Assembly: GCA_002415855.1 (NCBI GenBank)
Contig: DIAS01000175.1
Span: 1 to 24,324, forward strand
Direction of reading: 5' to 3'
From: Bacteroidales bacterium UBA5072
Lineage (GTDB): Bacteria; Bacteroidota; Bacteroidia; Bacteroidales; UBA10428
DNA length: 24,324 bases
In this document: piece after piece, positions 7,406 through 15,273 of the stretch
Position numbering within the stretch: the stretch's first letter is position 1
Layout: each line of letters begins with the position of its first letter
Made by a program: the position numbers and the translations under genes
Notes under the pieces: model-generated
What the model was told of the DNA's origin: nothing
The model's input: the letters and a program-made list of their open reading frames with translations, nothing else
Database searches by the model: none

Positions 7406-8809
7406 TTAAAACCAATTCATGGATGGAACCCTCAGTTTTGCCCTCTTCCTGGTAAACATCAGATCCATCGAAACGTTGAACCATCCATTGGGAATATCCT
7501 CCAGTCGTAAGTCCATGAATTCATAATCGACTTTGAATCTCAGCAGCCTGAATTCAAAAATGATACCAATCCTCGGATTAAATACAAGGCGAATATCCGG
7601 ATTTTCCTTTGACCCACGGTAACCACCAAAAGTCAATACTTCGCTGAATCCGGCGAAAATCCCGGATTTCATGAAGTCTGTATTACCAGGTATAAATACG
7701 GCTTTCTCGCAGGAAAGGGATATAAAATGCCGCTTTTCCCAGAACTGGTAATACTCTGTCTCAGAGGTCTGTTCAAGCACCTGAATGGCTTTCAGACGGA
7801 AACCATAGCCGAGACTGGTCATCAGGTTGTATTTTTTTTCGCTTAGTCCGATGGAGAAACCCAGGTGTGTATCTTCTGTGTTGAAGCGCACCAGGGTACC
7901 AAATGTGACACGATTGAAATAAGGCTTCCGTATTACTTTTGCTTCCTGGTTCCTAAGCATGTTCACCAGAGAATCATTTTTGTTCTCCAGTGCCAGGGTA
8001 AGTGGGTTCAGTGAAGGGGTGATCCGGCTGTTCACATCGGCACCATAGCCGGTCAACAACTTGGCAGCGCCGTAATTGTTTTTGGCAATTGCCAGCGATA
8101 AAGGAGTATATCCGCTGTTGGTAGCTGCCTCCAGATTTGCTCCGTTCACGATAAGCAGATCCATGATGTCCAGCTTACCTGCAAGCGTTGCATAATGAAG
8201 GGGGGTCCAGCTCTGTCCGTCCGCAGTGTTGACGTCGGCCCCGGCCTCAAGAAGGGAAAGGACGATCTCATATCTTCCAAGCCATGATGCCAGCATCAGC
8301 GCATTCATTCCCTGCTTGTTACGCTTATCAACCGATGCATTGTAATACAACAGCATGTCAGGCATATAGAAGCTGTCCACAGCTATCGCATGCATCAGTG
8401 GTGTCACATTGCTGTTATCCGGCAGATCGATGTCCGCACCGTTCCTGATCAAAAACTCGGCGGTTCCCAAATATCCGCTTCTGATGGCAGAGATAAGTGC
8501 AGTATAACCATTGACAGGCTTTAAGTCAACTCTGGCACCATGACTGATTAAAAGCTTTACCATGGCGGTGTTACCATTCTGTGCGGCATACATAAGGGGC
8601 GTGACACCTTCATAGGATGTTGTGTTCACATTGACTCCGAGATCGATCAGCTGCAATACGGCGACAGTATCACCTTCATCAGCAGCAGTAAATAATTTCT
8701 CTTCCCATTCCGAGAGCGTGGAGAACTCACTGGAATCCTGACCAAGGCAACAGGCCAGGCCTATAAAAAGAAGTGATACTACTGCAATGATAAAATGGAA
8801 TAGCTTCAT
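7406..8809 (-). CDS. secreted ankyrin-repeat protein with C-terminal beta-barrel-like domain
   Basis: A 467-residue exported protein. Residues 1-24 form a signal peptide (MKLFHFIIAVVSLLFIGLACC), possibly a weak lipobox at GLAC. Residues about 36-290 hold around eight consecutive 33-residue ankyrin repeats, with clear hallmarks such as GVTPLMYAAQNGNTAMVKLL, GYTALISAIRSGY, SWTPLHYATLAGKLDIMDLL and GYTPLSLAIAKNN. Residues about 300-467 have alternating aromatic/hydrophobic strands (VTFGTLVRFN, HLGFSIGLSEKKYNLMTSLGYGFRL, FNPRIGIIFEFRLLRFKVDYEFMDLRL, WFNVSMDLMF), resembling an outer-membrane beta-barrel or outer-membrane-attached beta domain; this last part is inference. Ankyrin repeats bind proteins, so it may scaffold a partner at the periplasmic face. 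It is cotranscribed with the small lipoprotein downstream and divergent from zwf across 77 bp. Confidence 0.85.
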   Translation of the reverse strand: MKLFHFIIAVVSLLFIGLACCLGQDSSEFSTLSEWEEKLFTAADEGDTVAVLQLIDLGVNVNTTSYEGVTPLMYAAQNGNTAMVKLLISHGARVDLKPVNGYTALISAIRSGYLGTAEFLIRNGADIDLPDNSNVTPLMHAIAVDSFYMPDMLLYYNASVDKRNKQGMNALMLASWLGRYEIVLSLLEAGADVNTADGQSWTPLHYATLAGKLDIMDLLIVNGANLEAATNSGYTPLSLAIAKNNYGAAKLLTGYGADVNSRITPSLNPLTLALENKNDSLVNMLRNQEAKVIRKPYFNRVTFGTLVRFNTEDTHLGFSIGLSEKKYNLMTSLGYGFRLKAIQVLEQTSETEYYQFWEKRHFISLSCEKAVFIPGNTDFMKSGIFAGFSEVLTFGGYRGSKENPDIRLVFNPRIGIIFEFRLLRFKVDYEFMDLRLEDIPNGWFNVSMDLMFTRKRAKLRVPSMNWF

Positions 8810-8886
8810 TGGTCAATACCTGTTGTGCATTGACTGCATAATTAGCGATTTTTTGGTATTTTTATAAAGATTTTAACAGGAAATTA

Positions 8887-10416
8887 ATGAAAGTATTAGA
8901 AAACCAGTTGATTGTTATCTTTGGAGCATCCGGAGACCTTACCAGGAGAAAACTGATTCCCGCGCTTTTTGAATTATTCAGGCAAGGTCTTTTACCCCAA
9001 AATTTTGCCATTCTGGGTATCGGCCGGACTAGCATAAATTCACAGCAGTTCAGGGATAACCTCAAAGATGAACTGGGAAGAGCAGCAGACGATACCAAAG
9101 GCAGGCACGATGAAGTTATCGGCTTTACCAGCCTGCTGCACTACCTGAGTCTGGAAACTTCTGATCCGCAAAGCTATTATAAGATCAGGGACAGGATGGC
9201 AGAGATGGAACTCACCTATCAAACCAACGGTAATTGTATTTTTTACCTGGCCACGCCCCCTGACCTGTATGCGATTATTGCGACAGGTCTCAGCCTGCAT
9301 GGCATGACATCCCATGAGACAGGCTGGCGAAGGATTATCGTTGAAAAACCCTTCGGAGTTAACCTGGAATCAGCTAAAGCCCTGAATAAGCATTTATCGG
9401 GCTGTTTTGCCGAAGAACAGATCTTCCGGATCGATCATTACCTCGGCAAGGAAACCGTGCAGAATGTTATGGTTACCAGGTTTTCGAACGGCATATTTGA
9501 ACCGCTTTGGAACCGGAATTATGTTCATCACATCGAAATTACCTCTGCTGAAAACATTGGCGTGGAAAACAGGGGCGGATATTACGACAGAGCCGGTGCC
9601 TTGCGTGACATGGTCCAGAACCATCTACTGCAGCTGGTCACGCTTGTAGCCATGGAGCCACCGACCCAGATCCATTCCCAGGCTATCCGGAATGAGACCC
9701 TGAAAGTACTTCAGTCCATTCGGCCGCTCGATAAGCAAAAGCTCGAAAAACAGGTAATCCGGGGACAATACACAGGTTCAACAGTACGGGGAATCCGCCT
9801 CAGATCTTACCGTGAGGAATCCGGTGTTGACCCCGGATCGCGCACCGAGACTTACGTTGCCCTCAAGCTATTCGTTGATAACTGGCGCTGGGGAGACGTC
9901 CCATTTTATATCAGAACAGGAAAGCACCTTCCCACAAAGGTGACTGAAGTGGTTGTCCACTTTAAGCCCACACCGCATAAGCTGTTCTGTTTTGACGCGG
10001 GAAGGAATAACTCGGAAAACCAGCTTGTCATCCGGATCCAGCCTGATGAAGGTATGCTGCTGAAGTTCGGGATGAAGGTGCCTGGAGCGGGATTTATCGT
10101 TCAGGACGTAAATATGGATTTTCATTATTCCGACCTTGCCCAGAAGACTGTGCCTGAAGCATACCAGCGGTTATTGCTCGACTGTATGCAGGGGGATGCC
10201 ACCCTTTTCACCAGGGGAGATGCCATTGAACAATCGTGGAAAATCGTGGATCCCATATTAAATGCGTGGGAGAAAAATCCTGAAATCCCCATTTACGGTT
10301 ATCCGGCTGGAACCTGGGGACCGATTCAGGCAGACAGTCTGATCGACGGACCCGAAATGACCTGGCGGCATCCCTGTAAAAACCTTGCGGATGATGGTAT
10401 TTCCTGTGAATTATAA
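8887..10416 (+). CDS. zwf: glucose-6-phosphate 1-dehydrogenase
   Basis: Oxidises glucose 6-phosphate to 6-phosphogluconolactone with NAD(P), the entry step of the oxidative pentose phosphate pathway, in the cytosol. The 509-residue length is usual. The N-terminal coenzyme motif is GASGDLTRRK (13-22), EKPFG is at 153-157, and the active-site signature RIDHYLGKE is at 181-189, with the substrate-binding Lys and the catalytic His in the following domain (DRAGALRDMVQNHLLQ). The C-terminal alpha+beta domain is complete, ending near the typical YPAGTWGP. ATG 8887 lies 77 nt from the divergent ankyrin gene. The photolyase follows by 19 nt and is likely cotranscribed. gnd is in a separate operon and a 6-phosphogluconolactonase (pgl) gene is not visible beside it, unlike the common zwf-pgl-gnd grouping. 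Confidence 0.97.
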   Translation: MKVLENQLIVIFGASGDLTRRKLIPALFELFRQGLLPQNFAILGIGRTSINSQQFRDNLKDELGRAADDTKGRHDEVIGFTSLLHYLSLETSDPQSYYKIRDRMAEMELTYQTNGNCIFYLATPPDLYAIIATGLSLHGMTSHETGWRRIIVEKPFGVNLESAKALNKHLSGCFAEEQIFRIDHYLGKETVQNVMVTRFSNGIFEPLWNRNYVHHIEITSAENIGVENRGGYYDRAGALRDMVQNHLLQLVTLVAMEPPTQIHSQAIRNETLKVLQSIRPLDKQKLEKQVIRGQYTGSTVRGIRLRSYREESGVDPGSRTETYVALKLFVDNWRWGDVPFYIRTGKHLPTKVTEVVVHFKPTPHKLFCFDAGRNNSENQLVIRIQPDEGMLLKFGMKVPGAGFIVQDVNMDFHYSDLAQKTVPEAYQRLLLDCMQGDATLFTRGDAIEQSWKIVDPILNAWEKNPEIPIYGYPAGTWGPIQADSLIDGPEMTWRHPCKNLADDGISCEL

Positions 10417-10435
10417 CCAATAGTCTCTCATCAAC

Positions 10436-11812
10436 GTGGTAAATATTAAAAGAGTCAAGAAACTGAAATGCGGATCACCGTTTGCAGGTCCGGTGCTGTA
10501 CTGGATGAGCAGGGACCAGCGGATTCATGATAACTGGGCACTGGCTTATGCCATTGAGGTTGCTGAGAACACGGATCAACCGGTAATGGTCGTATTTAAC
10601 CTCGTCGATAATTTTCTGGGAGCAACCTGGAGACAATTTGACTTTCTGCTGAAGGGACTGAAGAAAGTAGAGACCAACCTGGCTGCCCTGAATATCCCTT
10701 TTGTGGTTTTGATTGGGGACCCGGCAGTTAACCTCCCGCATTTTATCCGGCAACATCACATCAGCCGCGTTATTGTGGAATTTGATCCGTTGACAATCAA
10801 ACAGAAGTGGCAACGGGAGGTCGCTGGAAAGATCGAAATCTCCATGGACGAGGTGGACACACATAACATTGTTCCATGCCGTATCGCTTCTGAAAAGGAG
10901 GAATATGCTGCTTCCACCTTCCGGCCAAAAATTGCCCGGTTGCTCCCTGAATTTCTGGATGAATTCCCGCCGCTGATCCGTCAGCGCGGAAGCTTCAAAA
11001 CGCACCGGATTAACTGGGAGGCCATCTCTGTGGCGCTGAAAACAGATCATGCTGTCAGACCTGTTGAATGGCTCACTCCCGGTGAGAAAGGTGCAACAGC
11101 TGTTCTTGCTAAGTTTCTGGAGGGACCTTTGGATAACTATGCCCATAAAAGAAATGATCCAAATGAAAGATATGTTTCGGGATTATCGCCATACCTGCAC
11201 TTTGGTCATATCTCAGCACAACGGATTGCGTTGGAAATAACCAGGAACCATCCCCGCAATGTGCATACGGATGCCTTTCTCGATGAGCTGATTGTAAGGA
11301 GGGAACTGGCTGATAATTTCTGTTTTTATAATTCCCTGTATGATAAGGTTGCTGCTTTTAAACCCTGGGCAATTAAAACGCTCGAGGAACACCGCTTTGA
11401 CAAAAGGGAGTTCACTTATTCCGATGAACAATTTGAATTGGCCCTTACGCATGATACACTTTGGAATGCAGCACAGTTGCAAATGGTTTACTCCGGAACC
11501 ATGCCCGGCTATCTGCGCATGTACTGGGCAAAAAAGATCCTGGAATGGTCCGCCGATCCTCAGAAAGCCCTTCAAACAGCCATACGGTTAAACGACAGGT
11601 ACCAGCTGGATGGCCGCGATCCGAACGGCTACGCAGGTTGCGCTTGGTCAATCGGAGGTGTGCACGACAGGGCATGGGGCGAACGAGAAGTATACGGAAA
11701 GATCCGCTACATGAACCATAAAGGTTGTGAAAGAAAGTTCGACGTAGACCGCTATGTTGCCCGCATCAATAAGCTGGTCCATCATCAAGAAAAGTCTCCC
11801 TTGCTACCGTGA
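10436..11812 (+). CDS. phr: class II deoxyribodipyrimidine (CPD) photolyase
   Basis: FAD-dependent, light-driven repair of cyclobutane pyrimidine dimers. The 458-residue protein has the class II opening WMSRDQRIHDNWAL (23-36) in the antenna/Rossmann domain. The two class II signatures are in the FAD domain: FLDELIVRRELADNF (about 281-296) and GGVHDRAWGEREVYGKIRYMN (about 406-426). Trp-containing segments (FKPWAIKTLEEH, DTLWNAAQLQMV, YWAKKILEW) fit the class II electron-transfer and FAD pocket. The chosen start is GTG 10436, 19 nt after zwf; no ATG precedes the conserved domain, the first being inside WMSRD, which would cut the fold. Its last 47 bp overlap the converging LysM gene. Physical grouping with zwf might reflect shared stress response, but that is speculative. 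Confidence 0.94.
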   Translation: MVNIKRVKKLKCGSPFAGPVLYWMSRDQRIHDNWALAYAIEVAENTDQPVMVVFNLVDNFLGATWRQFDFLLKGLKKVETNLAALNIPFVVLIGDPAVNLPHFIRQHHISRVIVEFDPLTIKQKWQREVAGKIEISMDEVDTHNIVPCRIASEKEEYAASTFRPKIARLLPEFLDEFPPLIRQRGSFKTHRINWEAISVALKTDHAVRPVEWLTPGEKGATAVLAKFLEGPLDNYAHKRNDPNERYVSGLSPYLHFGHISAQRIALEITRNHPRNVHTDAFLDELIVRRELADNFCFYNSLYDKVAAFKPWAIKTLEEHRFDKREFTYSDEQFELALTHDTLWNAAQLQMVYSGTMPGYLRMYWAKKILEWSADPQKALQTAIRLNDRYQLDGRDPNGYAGCAWSIGGVHDRAWGEREVYGKIRYMNHKGCERKFDVDRYVARINKLVHHQEKSPLLP

Positions 11813-13670
11813 AATCCTTTCTATACTGGATCAGCATATAGCTATTGTTCACATAGCCTCCCGTGCCTTGCCGGCTAAACCTGAAACGGGACAACAGTTT
11901 CTCTGAATCCAACTGGTCAAGACATTGCTGAAAGTCCCTGCCATACTGTTTCAACGCTGAGAGAAAAAAGAGACCGATATCGTATCCCAGCATGCTGAAA
12001 TTGTATCCCAGGGACGTTATTTCATAGGGTTCGTAACCATATACCTCACGGGATTTTGATAAATACCTTGCTATCTCAGGATTGGTATAATCCGTAAAGA
12101 AAGGGGTAATCAGACTTACCTGAAGATTATGCAGGTAAGTCAAATCAATGCTTTTCATGGCTTGCCACGAAGGCATACCGAGGAGCCGGACAGGATAAAG
12201 CGTTGACATCATGTAGATACGCGTCAGAAGACGGCTTACATCAGGTTCATTGTCAGAAAAGACCACAATAATGTTGTCATCCTCTTTGGTCAGGACCTTG
12301 CTAAGAACATTTATCAGACTGTCATTCAGTTTATAATCCCTGAAAACCAACGGATTTCCCACAGGATCACAGGGCATGTTTTCAAGCAGGTGCTTCTTAA
12401 AGCGCCAGCTGTTGCTCATGGATATGCTGTCGGTTCCCCGGATAAGAACAACCTGTCCCTTGGTGGTGTTTTTCAGGTATCTGGCCAGCGCGTAACTTTC
12501 CTCCTGACGCGGAGGAATTACCTGGAAGATGCTGGGATTACCGGCAACAAGTTGTGGACGCGTCGACAAGGGCGAAACAAGGCTAATATCAAGGTACCTG
12601 GCAAGCCTGCCGGTTATGCTGACATCCTCTGCGAATACAGGACCGATGATCAGATCAGGCTGCAGCACAGACAACTCCTTCACGATCTTTTTGATTTTCA
12701 ATGTGTCATGTTCAGTATCCTTGACATGCAAATTCACTGATAATCCTGTCTTTCGTAAAGAATCCAGCGCCATCATAAAGCCTTCGTAAAACTCCGCGAA
12801 GCTGCGGCCTCTTAATCCCTGCTGCTTTTGAGCCGGCACGTAAGTTCCCTCTTCAGTAATGGTATCGGCCGGTAACGCAGTCTCCTCCATAGTCAGCTCA
12901 GCAAAGAAGGGAAGCAATAAGGCCACATTATACGTCACGGATTCCTCAGCAGGCATGCATGGATTTGCAGATGTTAAAAGAGAGTCTGCAACCCCGGTTA
13001 CAGCAGGTTCCGCAGGCTTGATCCTTGGTATTCTCAGCACCTGTCCGGCCTTTAGCCCCTCTCTTAATTCCGGATTGGCATCAACAATATCGGACACGTT
13101 TAACCCATATAGCAACGATATGGAATATAGCGTTTCCTGATCCTTAACAGTATAATAATAGAATAGATCATTTGCCCGTGCTTCCCCCGAAATATCCTGC
13201 ATTTCCTTCTTCCGCGGTATCCAAATAGTCTGATCTTCCCTGATTCCTTCGCGTGCCCAAGGGTTATAATAATAAATCACTTCTTCGGTAACTTTATACT
13301 TTCTGGAGAGGGAATACACGGTTTGCCCCTTTTTCACGGTGTGAGCATAAAAATCTTCGCGGTTTTGCGGATACAGGGCAGCCTGCCTGGGTTTTGATTC
13401 AGGGATCCTGATCGCCAGACCTTCCCTGAGGTTATCAGGATCAATTTCAGGATTTTCCCTGCGGATATCCTCCTGTGTTACATCATATGCTTTGCAGATG
13501 GAATAGAGGGTTTGTCCTTTAAGAACCGTATGAATGTAATATATCTTACCCTGAATAATTGTCTTTTCCTGGGACTTTACTACTTCAGTCGGCTGAAACT
13601 GACCTGCGGCCATTTGGGATAAGACAATGGATATCTGAATGATAACAGAGAAAACCAGTAGCTTTTTCAA
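11766..13670 (-). CDS. triple LysM / periplasmic-binding-domain fusion
   Basis: Exported 634-residue protein common in Bacteroidota; exact role unknown, probably cell-wall associated. A signal peptide spans 1-23 (MKKLLVFSVIIQISIVLSQMAAG). Three LysM domains follow, at about 45-90 (HTVLKGQTLYSICKAY...), 108-152 (HTVKKGQTVYSLSRKY...) and 171-215 (YTVKDQETLYSISLLY...), each ending in a strand like LRIP or IWIP; LysM binds N-acetylglucosamine of peptidoglycan. From about 245 to the end is a type I periplasmic-binding fold (YNVALLLPFFAEL, FYEGFMMALDSL, PDLIIGPVFAEDV, LVSPLST, YDIGLFFLSAL), like leucine-type substrate-binding proteins and LpoA-like proteins. No transporter gene is adjacent, which favours a structural or sensory role. 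Its 3' end overlaps the photolyase tail-to-tail by 47 bp. Confidence 0.92.
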   Translation of the reverse strand: MKKLLVFSVIIQISIVLSQMAAGQFQPTEVVKSQEKTIIQGKIYYIHTVLKGQTLYSICKAYDVTQEDIRRENPEIDPDNLREGLAIRIPESKPRQAALYPQNREDFYAHTVKKGQTVYSLSRKYKVTEEVIYYYNPWAREGIREDQTIWIPRKKEMQDISGEARANDLFYYYTVKDQETLYSISLLYGLNVSDIVDANPELREGLKAGQVLRIPRIKPAEPAVTGVADSLLTSANPCMPAEESVTYNVALLLPFFAELTMEETALPADTITEEGTYVPAQKQQGLRGRSFAEFYEGFMMALDSLRKTGLSVNLHVKDTEHDTLKIKKIVKELSVLQPDLIIGPVFAEDVSITGRLARYLDISLVSPLSTRPQLVAGNPSIFQVIPPRQEESYALARYLKNTTKGQVVLIRGTDSISMSNSWRFKKHLLENMPCDPVGNPLVFRDYKLNDSLINVLSKVLTKEDDNIIVVFSDNEPDVSRLLTRIYMMSTLYPVRLLGMPSWQAMKSIDLTYLHNLQVSLITPFFTDYTNPEIARYLSKSREVYGYEPYEITSLGYNFSMLGYDIGLFFLSALKQYGRDFQQCLDQLDSEKLLSRFRFSRQGTGGYVNNSYMLIQYRKDFTVARETFLDDGPAY

Positions 13671-13695
13671 TCGGAGTAATGTTTAATCATGGAGT

Positions 13696-13703
13696 CAAAA
13701 GTA
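13696..13703 (-). promoter_or_regulatory. candidate -7 element for the LysM gene
   Basis: Minus strand reads TACTTTTG, an exact TAnnTTTG match, 25 nt before the ATG at 13670, so transcription would start about 20 nt upstream of the start codon. No TTG is found at the expected spacing, so support is partial. Confidence 0.4.
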
Positions 13704-14204
13704 GTAAAAAAAGTAATTGGCGAGGCTGAACGAACCAATGCCATTTGTTCAGTGCCAGCTGCAAAGGTATTGACCTGGTGAAATGCAATTCTTACATGTA
13801 TTACTGAATTCTTCTTATCGCATGAATGATCAGAAACAAAGTTGACCTCCCATAAACTCTCAAAACCTAAAAAACCCAGCTTGCCCCGGCATGCTTTACT
13901 GGCTGTATAAAAAGTCACTTTTTAAAGCCATTCTGGTGGGTGCCGGTAACGGAATCAGCGATACCAATTTCTTGAAAAAGAGCTGGAATCACTTGGGGGG
14001 GCGATCCTGGAAAAAGAACCAGGAATTTGCCAGCCAAAATGCTCAAATGACCCAGGATCGGGAGAGGTAGGAATGATCGGCAAAAAGCTTTCCGGGCCCT
14101 GAATTGAATGCAAACAAAGGCGTCGTTCTGTATCGGTGACATTCTGTCATCAATTCGGGTATGGCTTGATTTTGGTATGACTTTAACCTGCAAATAATAC
14201 TATT
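13704..14204. other. non-coding gap between divergent LysM and protease genes
   Basis: About 500 bp with no convincing gene. The open frames present on the minus strand have unlikely composition, overlap each other and resemble nothing known. The gap does hold structure. A near-palindromic hairpin at 13900-13930 pairs TGGCT with AGCCA, then TAAAAAG with CTTTTTA around a TCA loop. A perfect 9-bp inverted repeat, CGATCCTGG at 14002-14010 and CCAGGATCG at 14052-14060, encloses a competing 6-bp partner CCAGGA at 14019-14024. No exact TAnnTTTG promoter was found facing the protease gene. Confidence 0.6.
13900..13930. repeat. near-palindromic hairpin
   Basis: A twelve-base-pair stem in two parts: TGGCT (13900-13904) with AGCCA (13926-13930), and TAAAAAG (13908-13914) with CTTTTTA (13918-13924), loop TCA, with a 3-nt/1-nt internal loop. 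Being symmetric, it would form on either strand. No gene ends close by, so it is not an obvious terminator; an operator, attenuator or remnant terminator are options. Confidence 0.55.
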
Positions 14205-15233
14205 ATGGGAAGACTGGTTAAAATTGCCGATGCAGGAAAACCGGGACTGAATCTTGTATCTCAAAATCACGAACTATCCGATGACAGTGATCATTTGAAT
14301 AACATAGATCCCTTTTCGAAGTTGATTATTGAGGCTACAGCAAAGGTTAGTCCTGCCGTTGCACAAATCACAGTAATTAAGCCCGATGGCAGGAGGAGAA
14401 ACAATTCAGGAGAGGGAGGCACCGGATCAGGCTTTCTGGTATCGCCTGAAGGGTTTATTGTTACAAACAGCCACGTGGTCAGTAAATCCAGCGAGATCAT
14501 GGTCAATTTGCCGGATGGCACATCCTATCAGGCAGAGCTTGTAGGTGAAGATCCTTCAACAGATGTTGCCGTGATCAGGGTGTATGGCTCCAATTTTATA
14601 CACGCCCGATTCGGGGACTCAAGAAAGCTGAAAGTTGGTCAACTTGTGATGGCCATTGGCAATCCCTTCGGATTTCAGTTCACCGTAACAACCGGTGTGG
14701 TAAGTGCGCTTGGCCGATCGATGTATAGTTACACGGGCAGGCTTATCGATGGTGTCATACAAACTGATGCTGCATTGAATCCGGGCAATTCGGGCGGCCC
14801 CCTCATAAACGCCGGTGGGGAAGTGATTGGCATCAACACCGCAATAATATCCTCTGCGCAGGGTTTGTGCTTTGCTGTGGGATCGAGTGTTGCAGAATAT
14901 GTCGCAGGCAAATTGATCATGTCGGGCAGGGTCAGAAGGGCAGTTCTGGGGATTGCGGGTCAGACCATCGTACTGCCCAGAAGAGTTGTTGATTATAACC
15001 ATCTCCTCCTTAACCGGGGAATCCTGATCCAAAAGATTCTTGACGACGGGTACACTGACAATAAGTCAATCCGTCCGGGAGATGTGATTGTGACTTTCAA
15101 CAATACAGCGGTTGGTTCCGTGGATGAATTGTATCTGCAATTGAATGAAAAGGTTATTGGCAAACCGGTGGAAATGGACATTCTGAAAAAGGGCATTAAG
15201 CAGACTGTCCGGGTAATCCCTGGTGAAGCATGA
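14205..15233 (+). CDS. HtrA/DegP-like S1 serine protease with one PDZ domain, no signal peptide
   Basis: A trypsin-fold protease of 342 residues with the full catalytic triad: His90 (VTNSHVV), Asp120 (STDVAVIRV) and Ser196 (NPGNSGGPL). A C-terminal PDZ domain covers about 232-340 (AVLGIAGQ..., GILIQKILDDGYTDNKSIRPGDVIVTFNN..., LNEKVIGKPVEMDILKKG). Canonical DegP-type enzymes are exported and do quality control in the periplasm. Here the N terminus (about 1-35) is polar, with no signal peptide or membrane anchor, and an in-frame stop seven codons upstream of ATG 14205 rules out a longer start. The enzyme should therefore be cytoplasmic, or exported in some other way. Having one PDZ and being short is like other small HtrA paralogues. 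It converges with the Amj gene, 40 bp between stops. Substrates unknown. Confidence 0.9.
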   Translation: MGRLVKIADAGKPGLNLVSQNHELSDDSDHLNNIDPFSKLIIEATAKVSPAVAQITVIKPDGRRRNNSGEGGTGSGFLVSPEGFIVTNSHVVSKSSEIMVNLPDGTSYQAELVGEDPSTDVAVIRVYGSNFIHARFGDSRKLKVGQLVMAIGNPFGFQFTVTTGVVSALGRSMYSYTGRLIDGVIQTDAALNPGNSGGPLINAGGEVIGINTAIISSAQGLCFAVGSSVAEYVAGKLIMSGRVRRAVLGIAGQTIVLPRRVVDYNHLLLNRGILIQKILDDGYTDNKSIRPGDVIVTFNNTAVGSVDELYLQLNEKVIGKPVEMDILKKGIKQTVRVIPGEA

Positions 15234-15273
15234 CGAACAAGCCAGATTTCTCTATATCCTTACTCTCTCGTCC

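Noticed and set aside
7394..7484. Upstream ATG for the small lipoprotein
   Set aside because: It would overlap the ankyrin gene by 79 bp and place 30 charged residues ahead of a clear lipoprotein signal peptide.
13915..14270. Two overlapping minus-strand open frames upstream of the protease
   Set aside because: Low-complexity, unlikely composition, mutual overlap, no start context or recognisable domain.
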